From Zygnema cylindricum (taxonomy: Eukaryota > Streptophyta > Zygnematophyceae > Zygnematales > Zygnemataceae), in the NCBI GenBank assembly GCA_037447655.1, contig JBBHKE010001418.1, forward strand, positions 65,100-129,099: 64,000 bases of DNA, written 5' to 3'. The notes below the pieces were generated by a model. It was not told where the DNA came from. It was given only the letters and a program-made list of their open reading frames with translations, and made no database searches. The translations under genes and the position numbers were made by a program. Below are positions 21,701-37,778 of the stretch, piece by piece. Positions within the stretch are counted from its first letter, which is position 1; every line of letters starts with the position of its first letter.

Positions 21701-23547
21701 GGGAAAGAATTGATTTTGCAACTGTAGTGAAACAGGTGTTGTTTTTAAAAAAACAGCTAAACTGTTGCTGTCAATGGGCGTTTTTCATCGATTCTGATTC
21801 ATATTTTCGTATGGAGGATCACACTTTGTCCATTGAGAATTGGCTCAAGAAGCTGACAACTGAAGTGAGTGTAACCTCAAATAGTTTTGACAACTTGTTC
21901 CTATCAACTATTTTTCCTCTATCAACTACTTGCTGGAGTCGTTTGTCTATCCGGAAATTTGCCTCTTGTCCAATGAGGGAAACATTCCTACTCTACTCGT
22001 TATCGAGAGGTTTTGTGTGTTTCTGTGAGAATGTCTTGTGGGGGAGTGAGTTGTCATGTCACTTTCCACATTCTTCCTGTGCTCTTCAAATTTTCCCAAA
22101 CTATTACATTCTTAGCGTTTAATCTCTCAACTTATCTGTGATGTACAATTTTCTCTTGTTTAATACATTTTTTGCTTCCTTTCTAGAACCACTTTTCCTG
22201 TATTCTTAAGTTCTGTTTTCCCAAATTACCTGTTATGCATTTTTTATTTTTTTGCTACTTTTTTAGGACTACTTTTCCGCATTGGTCCGCGATTTTGGTG
22301 TGAAAATGGAGAATCAAATATGGTTCCCTGAAAATCCACTTAAACTTCTCGACCCACCGACCTCCGAAACTAAGTTAATTGCACTTTTTCCGAGAAATGG
22401 AGATAATTTGAGAGGATGGTGTGGTGGCCACGACCCACCTGGGCAGGACTTTTTCTTTCACAAAAACCCCAAAAGGTGTCCCCATTTTATCAACACCGGG
22501 GTTGTTTTAATGCGAAATTCTTCTCTTACTTTTCAGGTGAGCAGAGAAAGGAACAGTTAAAGAACTACTGAAAAAAAAAGCAGAAGCTGTTGGAAAATGC
22601 ACAATTTGTTGGAAAAAACCAGGAACTGTTGGAATATGGAGGTTTCTTTCTCTTGAATTCATGTTTCGAATGCATTTTAAAATGCTTGAACTCATCCAGA
22701 TTGCGAAAAGTCTCTCCAAAAACAGACTGACAGGACAAGAGTTTTATTTGAATTGCATCGAGGCCAATTTCTTGATACACGATACGGGGTTTTGAAACGC
22801 TATACAAGGACGTTTTTGTATCTAATGCGATATACAATATGCTTCAAGCTTAAAAATTTGGTAGCCTAAAACTAAAGTTGATTTAGTAGTCGTCCGTTTA
22901 GATGCCGATGGTGTGCGATCACATAATTATGGGCTAATTTTTGTTTTTAATTGATTCTCCTACATTTCCAGCCGATAAAGCAATAGTTTTCTACAATCTG
23001 ATTGGTGATACCCATAAAAAAAAAACCCATGCATTTCAGACCAGCAGAACAGGTAATACAGTTGCTCTACTATTTATATGTCCCTTGTATGGCGTTGTAT
23101 TGAATTTTTATCCCGTTTGAGATAACATCGCGATAAGGAATGTGGGTTCCATGATGTGATACAAATCGAAGCAAATTCGAGAGTATTTTGATGTAGGAAG
23201 TTTCTAATTTGTTTCGTTTGTTATCCCACGTGTTGATGTGCTTACAATAGAACTGGGTTTTGTTTGATGGGGTTTTCCGGCAAAAGTTTCTCGATTCTTG
23301 GTATTATACTTCACCACCATCTTATTATCGAAGGCGTCCGTGGGAACAACGCCAGTTGAATATAATTGCTCGAGAGTACAAACAAAATATTGCTCTTGTC
23401 CCTCTCATGGAACTGAGTGGACCGGAGGGAAGACAACTTCGACATTTTTGGAAAAATTCGACCGACTCCGGGGAAAAGAGGAACGCAATCCTTCGAGATG
23501 CAGCACTAGGGCTAATTGCTCTTTTGGAAGATAGTGAAGACGAGTAA
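18014..23547 (+). CDS. Type II membrane glycosyltransferase, GMA12/MNN10-like (7 exons)
   Basis: Exons 18014-18274, 20000-20211, 20434-20527, 21086-21139, 21757-21864, 22267-22536 and 23251-23547 have consistent phases and sum to 432 codons including TAA (431 aa). All introns are GT-AG. Residues 1-51 are a Ser/Pro/Arg-rich cytosolic tail and about 52-70 a signal anchor (RLFWLVLAVSCVSLLLQL), as in Golgi enzymes. The catalytic part has FVNRAYARRHGYRFVVG, typical of nucleotide-sugar transferases of the GT34-like superfamily. It also has FFIDSDSYFRM, the DxD metal and sugar-nucleotide site, then GVVLMRNS and PWEQRQLNIIARE near the end. The expected role is transfer of a sugar from UDP- or GDP-sugar to a glycan in the Golgi lumen; donor and acceptor cannot be told. 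Introns 1, 3 and 4 each hold a MITE. The first exon exists twice, and the donor of intron 1 is multiplied by a 58-bp repeat. An AATAAA-like signal follows near 23612. Confidence 0.8.
18239..18412 (+). repeat. 58-bp splice-donor minisatellite, 3 units
   Basis: Units start at 18239, 18297 and 18355 and have the same sequence as the array at 16171-16518. The first unit contains the true exon-1 donor at 18275. Downstream the sequence decays into TATATCGTTATATAGTACC words. Confidence 0.9.
19388..19449. repeat. Perfect 62-bp palindrome in intron 1
   Basis: Thirty-one bases pair perfectly with no loop around the centre TTTAGCGCTAAA. It could extrude as a cruciform in DNA or form a long hairpin in the pre-mRNA. 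Confidence 0.95.
19581..19784. mobile_element. TA-flanked MITE in intron 1, CACTGCCCATCG end type
   Basis: Left end CACTGCCCATCGCTGGTAG, right end CTAGCAGCGATGGGCAGTG, with TA outside each. Non-coding. Confidence 0.75.
20788..20996. mobile_element. TA-flanked MITE in intron 3
   Basis: Inverted ends around GTGTCGCTATTAGCGT and TGCTAATAACGATACACGG, with GTGCACACTTAACCG and its counterpart inside. Same subfamily as the outer element at 30341-30760. Confidence 0.65.
21360..21584. mobile_element. TA-flanked MITE in intron 4, CACTGCC end type
   Basis: Left end CACTGCCATCGCTAATAGTG, right end AGATGGGCAGTG, TA on both sides. The right terminus is shorter or decayed. Confidence 0.6.
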
Positions 23548-25462
23548 GTTAATCGAAGACGATGAAGTTAATTTGTGTAAACATTTGTTTGAAGGGAATG
23601 AATTGTAATGGAAATAAAACGAATAATCCTCCTAAGAACGAAACAAATGAAACGAACAAAAAGAATAAAGTGGACAAAACGAAGGAGATCGTGGTGGAAA
23701 GTGGACAGTTCCTTGTATATTATTTTAAAAGCGAAATTCTCGATAATGACCTATGTGGGATAGTAAAAGTCAGTTTCGTTACATGGAGATAATAATTCCA
23801 GGGGACAATAATAAAGAATAAAGGTTCCGGGGATATTTTTATTGGGTGGAAGGAGTTCCATGCAGCTTTCAGTTTAGTTCTTTAGGAATAGTGAACACAA
23901 AAGAGAAAATAGAGCAGTTTGAGTCGTGACACAAAGAGGCCGATTTCGATTCAAAAGAGTGTTTCCATCTTTTACCATTTTTGTAGAGGATAGTTAGGAT
24001 TAGATGCTCATCTTTTTTCTGTGAGCAATATTTGTTTTTTTTCAAGACCTCTAGTCTCACTAAGTTATTTTTACTTCTGTATTGAAATCGATTCTTAGTA
24101 AATCGATTCTTAGTAAATCGATTCTTAGTATCCCGAAGGCTTCCTCTGTTTTTTCGAGTTTTGTGAAACTGGTTAAAAAAATGTTGTTTTGTAACTAAGA
24201 AAGGAGGAGATTATTTAGTTTTTGAGTGGTTGACTAGTGAAGGTATAGGTGTATTATAATTTAGTGACGTTTTTTGTGGTTTTTTGCTCCCATACTTTTA
24301 GTGAAAATCCATTTGGTATTAGAAAGACAAAGAAATGTTGTGATAGTGATTGTTTCTTTAAGCAATTTTAAGTCTTTAGGTTTTTAAGTTTTTAAGTTTT
24401 AAGTTTCTGCTGAATATATTTTAAATTCATAAATTCTTGAAGCAGTCGCATGAAAAAAAAAGAAATTATGATAAAGATTTTTTTACTCTTTTTATTTTGC
24501 TTCGTGGTACTGCCTCTCCAGTGTACCACAATACTAGCGATGATTTTTTTTGCTTTTTGTTTGTTTGTTTGTTTGTTTATTTGTATATGTGTGTGTGATA
24601 AATCTATATGAACAGGATCAAGCAAAGGGAAAAAGAAAATGGAGGAAAGAAAATTGAGAGAGGCCCGTTGAAAACCCAACTTGTTTGTTTCACAAAATTG
24701 TAAATCCTCTCGAGGTTATCTATGACTCGACTTTACCTGTAAAGTAAATTAGGATAAATAATGCATAAAAAGAAACTTAAAATGTAGAATGGCACAAGAT
24801 CATAATAGGGTAAAAAAAAAATTAGGGTAAAAATGGCTATTCGTTCTGTTTTATTTATATTTTAATGGTTTTCAAAGGCTAAAATAAGTAGAGTTCAAAT
24901 ACAAATTTTTGGGTTAAACTTTTTCACAAATAGATTTTGTAGACCGTAAGTCCGTACCGTACGATATTCCAGCGAACCTTTCACCCAGTGTTGTTCAAAT
25001 CGAGCGATTTTTTCAATTTTTACGATTGAAACGTATAATTTGTGACTGATGAAAAAATAGCAAAAAAACGCGATGTACTTTCTGTCGGGTAAACTTAACG
25101 GACAATTTACGGGAAAAGTACAATATTTTCCGGAAAATGTATGTTTTTTTATGGAAATGTTCGGAATTCGAGGAAAAGATACGTCGCAGTTATGAGTACT
25201 TTCTGTCCAATGAACTGAACAGAAATAGCACGGAACCTGTACGTCATTTCATCGAAAATGTACGGACATTTTCGAAAAGAGACGCTGAAACGTCACAATA
25301 TTTTTGCGCAGTAAGTTTGAAAACTGTACGGGCGTCTTCTTCAATTTTTTTTTAAAGAAGCCACCATGGAATGTTGAAAACAAAAGCCGCCTCCCTATAT
25401 CCTACCCTCCTCCCTCCTAGGCTTTTTACTATCCTCTCTTCCAGACTTCGACAGAAGCAACC
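23548..25462. other. Intergenic DNA after the glycosyltransferase gene
   Basis: AT-rich. Contains a 15-bp tandem repeat (AAATCGATTCTTAGT, three copies, 24085-24129), a GTTT tetramer run near 24556 and GTACGG words near 24950-25330. A short frame at 23562-23792 is probably UTR. No other gene was recognised. Confidence 0.55.
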
Positions 25463-27340
25463 ATGCCCAGAATTCGAGGAGAGGAGTGGGAGCACGTGAA
25501 GGTTGCAGACGGTGGGATTCTTGTGGCCAACCGATTATGCGTCTGTATTTATTGCAACTTAGAATATAACGCCCAAGCGACGAGGATCAGAAATCATCTC
25601 CTTGGAAACGCCAAGAGCGCAGGGATTAGAGCTTGCACAATGTGTCTAGACGAGGTGAAGGAGGGGTTTAGTGCATCGGAAAACCAAAAATCTGCAAATT
25701 CCTCTCAAAAACGTGTAATGTGCGACTTGGATGAACTCACCAGCAGTTTTCCACCGATTCCGAATACCAAAGTAAGAGGTGTGCAGACAAGAATAAAAAA
25801 TGCATTTAATAGGCATAATAAGAAAGAGGTAGATTTAGCCCGGGCCACGGCTTTCTTTGCCAATGGATTGCTATTCATACTTTTAGAGGATCCATATTTC
25901 AAGGCAGCGGTGAAGAAGACCGGTGATATAGGTGGATCTTACAAGTTACCAATCCGTAGTGCAATGAGAAATCGTCTCCTATTAGAGACCAAGGCGAAGG
26001 TGAAGAAAGATTTAACAAGTTACGAGGAAACTATTTATGTCACCGATGGCACGATCACATCAGACAAGTGGACAGCAACAAGTGGACAGCAACAGACGAT
26101 AAACCTCTCCTAAATATTATTGCAGTCACCCCGAAAGGTGACATGTTTTTGACGGCAGGACACAAGTGGGCATATTAAGGACGCCGACTACATATGTCAG
26201 GTGTTGGAAAAGGGAGTACCTGCAATAGGGGTGGAGAATATGGTGCAGATTATTATCGATTCTGCCCTAGTGAACAAGGTTGCAGCCTCGTTGCTCGCGG
26301 CAAAGCATCCTTCTATCACGTGGACGCCATGCGCTACACACATTCTTGACTTGTTGTTGGAAGATTGGAGTAGGTTGTCTTTTATCTCCAAACCTGTCCA
26401 AGAGGCAAAATAAATTTTGAAATTCATCACTAATCATCAGAGGTTATTAGATGTGAAAGAGACTTTGGAGCGTCTGATGTTTAATGACAAATTTAAGGAA
26501 TGGGAGGGGAAGCCTATGTAGGGGATAGAGGGGGCTAAGATTAGGTGCCACATTTTAAGCACAAAGTTTTCGGTTAGAGTGAGGCCGGGTCAATTTGAGA
26601 ACTTGTGGTGCGGTAAATGAGGGAATGCGACAAAGGTGGCCCGAATGTGGGGAAGGTTTACCACGGTTTTTACGCGATTGGACAATTTTTTGAGAATTTA
26701 GCTTGCCTTGGAGGAGGTAATATTCATGAGGGCATGCAGATTTTGGAAGAGTTGAAGGCAGCTTGGGTGGCGAGGTGGAAGATGGCGCATAGCCCCATTT
26801 ATGCGGTCGACTTTGTTCTTGATCTGGAGTATTAAAGTTCTGCATATGGGCAGCATTCAAACGCGACAGCTATGGAAGGTTTTTCAGAGAATGTTGGAGA
26901 GGATGCTTCCCAATGTGGAGGAGATAGAAGATGCCCGCGTACAGTTGTCAAAATATGGAGGTTTTGAGGGAGTTTTTGGTAGGGAAATTACACTATCTTG
27001 TGCAAGGAAGATGCAAGGAAGATGCCTGTGTGAAAGTGGTGGCAAGAGTTTGGCACTGCCACTCCTATTTTGTAGTAAAAATACTTGCATAATCCTTAGC
27101 TGCCAGCTCTTGTGACCGGAATTGGTCAACATATGACCATATACACTCTAAGAAAAGAAATAGATTAATGGCTAAAGGGGCTAAAGACTGGTATGGGTTT
27201 TCACTAATCTTAGACTAAAGAAGACTAAGGATGTTATCTATGAAGAGAACATGATGGCATGGGAAGAAGAGGAAGGGGAAGTAGGGGAAGAGGGTTCGGA
27301 TAAAGACATCATGGACGTTGATGTAGGGGAAGAGGATTTA
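25463..27340 (+). pseudogene. hAT-family transposase pseudogene
   Basis: The first frame (25463-26113) has a BED-type finger, CVCIYCN ... TRIRNHLLG, then LPIRSAMRNRLLL and YVTDGTITSDKW, as at the start of the hAT catalytic (DUF659-like) region. The next frame has VQIIIDSALVNKVAASLLAA and ITWTPCATHILDLLLEDW, a hallmark of plant hAT transposases. The C-terminal dimerisation motif follows in broken frames: KWWQEFGTATPIL near 27040 and SSCDRNWSTYDHIHSKKRN near 27095-27165. At least five stops or frameshifts separate these parts, so no active enzyme is made. In life it would cut and paste an element with short TIRs and 8-bp target duplications. I could not identify the termini. Confidence 0.85.
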
Positions 27341-27684
27341 GAGTAGAGATAGATGAAAAAGATGTATTTTTTTCTGGATTAATATGATTGACCTTTTTTT
27401 AATAATTTGGTTTTTTATGTCGTGCAATGCTGAATGTGAAAAATGTCATTTGTACATGGTCTGTACTTTATTTTTTTGCAGTCGTGTGTACTTAATTTTT
27501 TTGCAGTCATGTGATGTCTGAGAGATAGAGAGAGAAGGCATAGAGAAGGCGGCCATGGCTGCCTGTCCGATAGTATTGTCCGATAATATCAGCCAGACGG
27601 ACTTTGACAAAAAATTGTGCTTGCCAATTTTAGAACCCGGGTCTACTATATTTTGGCATAGCCTGTTCTCACATTCTCCCCTAC
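27341..27684. other. Non-coding spacer
   Basis: Probably the 3' remainder of the hAT element. It has two copies of TTTTTTTGCAGTC.TGTG near 27472 and 27499. No gene was seen. Confidence 0.4.
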
Positions 27685-27920
27685 TACACCGCCAATCGCT
27701 ATTAGAGTCAAGGATTAAATAGCGTCAAAAAACAATTAGCGTTATTGATTCTAATTTAGTACCTGAGACGTGGCAAATTATGGTCCACGTACTTAAATAG
27801 CGTTATTAATTCTCAGCTATCGACTGCCGGTCTCAAATTTAAAATCGGACAAATGTGTACGGAGAAAAGATATTTTCAGTGACGAAAAAAACATACACGC
27901 TAAATACGATCGACGTTGTA
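27685..27920. mobile_element. MITE with mismatched ends
   Basis: The left end is of the CACCGCCAATCGC type, but the right end reads ATACGATCGACGTTG, which matches the type at 28275-28477 instead. The interior contains GTGTACGGAGAAAAGAT as in the 41548 element. It looks like a chimera of two subfamilies. Confidence 0.6.
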
Positions 27921-28274
27921 GTTGATGAAGGAATTCCAATACACATGGAGTGTGATACGTATTTAAAAATTTATAATTGTTTAGCGCTCATTTAACGGGA
28001 AACTTACAAACTGCGTTATATGTAATTTTTTTTTGGGTTTTAGATGTACGAAAGTGTACGGATGAAAATTCATTAACGATATTTAACGATTTGTTTAAAA
28101 CGTTCAATGCGTTCGTTACGTAAAATTCGCCGCGATTGAATCGCTCGCACTAAACGCTATGAACAAACTATGCTTTCACCAGAAATCAGTGCGTCGTATA
28201 GTTTAGTGCGTTATTAACAGCACTATATATTTAGTGCGAACATAATTTTAAAAAAAAGTCGCTTCAAAAAGCAT
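27921..28274. other. Non-coding spacer between two MITEs
   Basis: AT-rich with TTTAGTGCG and TTTAACG words. No gene was seen. Confidence 0.4.
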
Positions 28275-28477
28275 TACACCGTCGATCGTATTTAGCGTGT
28301 AGAAATTATTAGAGTAAAGAAAAAATTAGCGTCATTAATTATAATTCAGTGCCAGGAGACGTGGCAAATTATGGTCCACGTCCTGAAATAGCGTCATTTA
28401 TTCTATTGAAGGTTCAAGGGTCAAAATTTAGGGGCGCCGAATTAGTGTTCAACACGCTAAATACGATCGACGGTGTA
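28275..28477. mobile_element. TA-flanked MITE just upstream of the hydrolase gene
   Basis: Ends CACCGTCGATCGTATTTAGC and complement, TA on both sides. It ends about 150 bp before the first ATG of the hydrolase, so it may contribute to its promoter or 5' UTR. Confidence 0.8.
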
Positions 28478-28625
28478 CTTTATCACTTTTAGACACAAAT
28501 CTTTGGTCCACACTATTACCAGTATTACTTCCTCGTCTCTCCCCCCTCCCCCTCCCTCTTCCCCCCTCCTCCCTCCTCCTCCTCCTCCGCCTCTCCTCCT
28601 CCCTCCCTCCCCTCCCCCCCCTCAA

Positions 28626-33426
<4,801 letters not shown>

Positions 33427-35213
33427 TATAATTTTTTCTATTGTAGTTTTTTTTTCGATCATAAATTATTTTATTCCAATTGGCAATTAAAAAAAAAACA
33501 ATAAAATAGTAAAACCAAAGTCTTTTTTGTTTTGTGCAAGACTTAGGTGTTTTAAGGTATATGAATTCTATCAAAATGTGAAAAAAAAAGTAAGTCAATT
33601 GGACCGGATATATAATGTGCAGTTAAAAATATTTGCACATCCACACAACACATAATTATCCAAATCTTTTTTTTTTGAAGATGCCTTTTGATTGTCACCT
33701 TCTAAAAAAAATACCTACTACCATACAACATAGTTAATTTAGGGTGTGGGTCTATAACCTGCTGATCTGTATCATCTATCTCACTTTAGATTTGACTTTT
33801 CCAGCAGTCAAAAAAGCTTATCCCTCTCCCCTAGCTCCCCTCTCCCCTCTCTTTACAATGGTCATTTGTACATCCGTAGTTGTAGTTATAGTTGAAGTTG
33901 TATTTCCAATTATTGAAAAAAACTTATCTAAAGTGAGGAAAAACGAGAAGGAAAGCGATAGAAAAAGAGAGGGGGAGCAAGAGGAGAGAAGAAGAGCGAA
34001 AAGGGGAGCAGGAAGAGAAAGAGAGGGTCGAGAGAGGCAGGTAGAGAGGGGGGTCATGAAAAATGGGGGAGAGGAAGAGAAAGGGAGAGGGGCGAGAGAG
34101 GCAAGTAGAGAGGGGGTTAAGGGATGAAAGGGAAGGAAGGAGGGAAGGAAAGAGGTGGTCAAAGAGAGGGAAATGGAAAAAAAATGAGGGAGAGAGAGAG
34201 GGAGATTGAAGGAGAGAGGGAGGAATTAAAGGAGAAAGAGATAGGGAGGAAGAGGGGGTGAAAAAGACAAGAAATAAAGAGGAGGGAGAAAGAAAGAGAA
34301 TGAGAGACCAAGAGTAACAAAAAAAGAGAAAAAGGGAGCTAAAGAGTTCGAAGATGTCACTGCCTCGCCAAATGTGGTCATCCCGGTCGAAGGGGTCGTG
34401 GTGCGATCATACCTGGGCTATTACGTTGGATCCTATCAGAGCTAGGCGCCCATGTTTCAGAATAGTACTTTGATGGGCGATCTCTCGAGAGGTCTTGGTG
34501 TCGTACCCAATTTTCACTTTTTCTGTTTTCAAACAAAAATTTGTTTTGTCAAAAATCTACTTGGTTTTACTTAATTTAACGGTTTAGGTGCTGGATTACT
34601 TTCACACTTACAAACCAATTCAACACGAGACGGCCATTAGAGCCAGCGAATATAACTCTTTATCCTGAAAACTTTTATTAACCTATCAAACCTCGTACAA
34701 AGTGGTGAGCAAAAAAGGCGATGCTTTGATGCCAAATTGTAACCAATGAGTAGTGCGTCAATTGTTTAATGCCTAAAAACTACGGCAGGGCTACGCTTTA
34801 AACTAGAGTAGTAACCGAAACCGGGAACGATGCATGGTCAATTGAGGTGATAGACGTGGTGTATTGGTTAGCAATACCCTTCTAAGAGGTACACGTAATA
34901 TATCGACAAATCTTGCTCGGTGTACACCATTAAACGATGAGGATATGCTACGCTAAGATCGTAGGAGGATTTTTTAATAGGCGGACATCCGATTTTAATT
35001 TTGAAAATGGAAATCAGAATTTCGAAACAGAATGGCAAAAAGACGCTGCAAAGTTTGAAGGTTGGAGGATGTCACCCGGAGTGTGCGATGATATTTTCGG
35101 TTGGCGTGCATCCAGCGTGGCAGGAGGCATATGGCCCGTACGACGTGTAGGCCTGTGATCGCATGTTCGAGGTGGATATGTTTTGCTTTTTCATGTGTAC
35201 CAATGGAACATGA
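33427..35213. other. Intergenic DNA with a large purine tract
   Basis: AT-rich to about 33800, then GA-rich from 33930 to 34330. A short open stretch near 34353-34445 (VIPVEGVVVRSYLGYYVGSY) may be a decayed fragment of something coding, but I do not recognise it. The remainder holds no visible gene. Confidence 0.5.
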
Positions 35214-35259
35214 CCAGTGTGAAGCAACTCTCCTCGCGAGGAGAGTTTTTTCACACTGG
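35214..35259. repeat. 46-bp hairpin centred on CTCGCGAG
   Basis: Stem CCAGTGTGAA ... TTCACACTGG with inner stem AACTCTCCTCG/CGAGGAGAGTT; only two positions fail to pair. It has the same centre as the hairpins at 7806 and 11279. Confidence 0.9.
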
Positions 35260-36409
35260 GTGATTTGCGCGATTGCTTTGCGGATCTGAAAAAGTGAAAC
35301 ATCCAACGGTCATCACTTACACCTAACATATTGGAGCTTCCTGACAGCCATCCGGTAAACATGTTTCGTGGATCCGTTGCGTAAGAACAACCGTTATTTT
35401 ATTTTATTCACCCCATCCTCTCCGATGTTGTCTCTAGTCAAGCCCAAGTCCTTAAGGATATGAAGAATTAAGGGACGACGGAACGGATGATTCTGGAATT
35501 AACCAAAACTTTTGAGACAGGAATTCCCTTTGGTATGGGAAACTCGCAAGCTCCTCAGCTTCGCGATTAGCTACGGTATTAGCAACGGAGAAACGGAGAT
35601 ATGTTCCCCGAAACAAACAGTCCTTCCCAAGAAGACTTTGTACATACGATGAGACGGAAGAAGGGCACCCTAAAAATCTCCACAAGAAGGGCAAATTGGG
35701 TAAATTGAGGGTAGTACTGGTATCTCCCAATGGTGCTTTGATCTTGGAGGGTTCTAGCAGGAAACATTGTTAAGTGAAGGAAAACAAAATTAGTGTGGTG
35801 CCTTTTCACCTAAGGGGGTCATAACCCATGCCTTCCTTACCCTTAACCTATGCAGCCGATCCGATTATGTGCCTCCTCTCTCCCCCTCCCCCTCCCCCTT
35901 GTGTCCACTCTCTAATCAAACAATCTCTCACCTCTCATGGACCTCCTGGTATGCTCATATGGGAACAATGTGAGGAGGCTTGAGGAATGGTGCGGAAAAG
36001 CTACCGAATCGGAGCTTTGGGAGCTTTAGGAGCCGGGAGCCGGAGCTTCGGGAATCTCTCAGTTTTGTGAAGATTGCGATATGGGAGATCGAGGGAATTC
36101 AAGAGAGTTTTAACACAAATATGAGGCAGGATAATGAACAAGCCATGCCGTCTTTGAAATACTGTTGGAAGAAGACTCTCGAAAACAAGAGTGGTGAAGA
36201 TATAAACAAGAGAATATCCCCATCTGAAAGCGAGAGATAATCATGGAGGCATTAAGACGGTGACGACTGATGTTACGTCCACCGACTTTCTCGCATCTTT
36301 AATAGGCATATTTTTGGCTTACAACAACCCTGGTTTTTGCAGCCAAATAGGCTTGTGTTAATTAGTCCAAGAGGATATTGTGTCTTTATCATATACATAT
36401 ACTGGGAAA
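35260..36409. other. Intergenic DNA
   Basis: No recognised gene. A frame at 35980-36240 (86 aa) and one on the minus strand at 35452-35730 (92 aa) have no motif I can name and are not claimed as genes. Confidence 0.4.
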
Positions 36410-37040
36410 CCTGCCAACTCAGCTCTCAAGTCAAGTCAACTCTCATTTAACTCAGTTCAACTTAACTCAACTTCACTCGACCCAACACAACCCTACTATC
36501 ACAGAACTCAACTCGACTCTTACTCAACACAACTCTCGCTCAACTCACCTCCCCTCACCTCACCTCACCTTCCCTCACCTCCCCTCACCTCCTCTCACTT
36601 CAACTCGCCTCATTTCACCTCACCTCACATCTCATCCAACTCAACCCAAGCCTCACTCAATCTCTAATGTCATTCCTTAAGTGGTTTTCGCTTCTTTGAA
36701 CGTCTTTGTTTTGAGTGCCATTTTTCTGTGTTTGTTTCTTTTGCCTTGCTTTCCCTTATTACTTGCTTCCCTCCACATGTAGTTTTTCAGTTTTGGAATT
36801 GCCGCCCCTTTTGTTCCCATGGACTCAAATGGTTTACCATCACGCTTTTTAATAGTGTCTTACTGAACTCAACCCAACCCCAACTCAACCCAACCCTACT
36901 CTGACTCAACTCAACTCAACTCAAATGTCACTCAACTCTATATTCTCACTCGACTCAAATGTCACTCGACTCGAATGTCACTCGACTCAAATGTCACTCG
37001 ACTCGAATGTCACTCAGCTCAAATGTCACTCAACTCTCCC
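36410..37040. repeat. CTCAA/CTCAC pentamer repeats and 16-bp ATGTCACTCGACTCAA array
   Basis: Two blocks (about 36415-36660 and 36867-37040) of variants of ACTCA. In the second block a unit ATGTCACTCGACTCAA is repeated about six times. Between them lies a retroelement fragment, so the repeat has either been split by it or grown on both sides. Confidence 0.85.
36778..36853 (+). mobile_element. Short 3' fragment of the non-LTR retroelement
   Basis: TAGTTTTTCAGTTTTGG, GCC.CCCCTTTTGT.CC, GACTCAAATGGTTTACCATC, then GCTTTTTAAT: the same end as 6845 and 16964. Its left edge is unclear; weak similarity may continue to about 36705. Confidence 0.75.
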
Positions 37041-37778
37041 TCAACTCTTGGTCCGAGGCATCCCACTACTTTCAACCTCCATACAATTGACAAAAAAAAT
37101 GGAACAAAATTCACAACATCGCCTAAGAGTTTCATTAACATTATGGATGAAACAAGTTTGGATAAAACACTAAAATCCATTATATTATTGATTTTTCAAA
37201 TTACAAAATTTGCATAAAATGAGAATTGTGGATAACAAAAATAAAAGAGAGGAATTTACTCACAGAGATACCTCGAAAAACTAGTTTACAGATCAGGAAA
37301 TTTTTATACAGAAAAGGTAAATTTTCAATTTCCTGTGTTGACCAATCACATTCCTAAAAGAAATATTTTACAGTTATTTTTATGAGCTTTTTACAAAACT
37401 TTTCCCGTCTATCGAATTGTATATCTTCTATGTAGGTCTTCTCTCCCACTTTCTCCATCCCTCCTTCCCTCCCTCTCTCTTTCTCTCTCCTATCGACGAC
37501 ATATTGCTTTCTTGTTCTTCTTCAATAAGAGAAACAAAAAAAAGAAATAAAAAGAGAAAAAACCAAAACAAAATAAACTGAAAAGGGCAGAGAGTCTCAT
37601 TTTGAGACAAAAGGAAAACAGCAAACGGACAAAAAGACGTTCCTACAACATAAAAAAAAATATAATAACAGTAAAGAAAATCCTACATATCATCTCCCTA
37701 TAAAATCTTTTGTTTTTTTTTTCTAGTTTTGTTTCGTTTTTTCGTTTTTGGGCAAATACTCGCATTTATATGCTTCCA
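37041..37778. other. Spacer downstream of the helicase gene
   Basis: AT-rich with a CT-rich piece near 37440-37490. It may include the helicase 3' UTR. No gene was seen. Confidence 0.4.

Noticed and set aside
24085-24129. CRISPR-like array
   Set aside because: 15-bp units are directly joined with no spacers, in a eukaryotic context. No CRISPR array occurs in the window.
35452-35809. Minus-strand frames of 92 and 76 aa
   Set aside because: Overlapping frames in different phases with no recognisable domain or splice context.
36380-37217. Ser/Thr/Leu repeat proteins from the CTCAA arrays
   Set aside because: They are translations of pentamer and 16-bp repeats, open in several frames.
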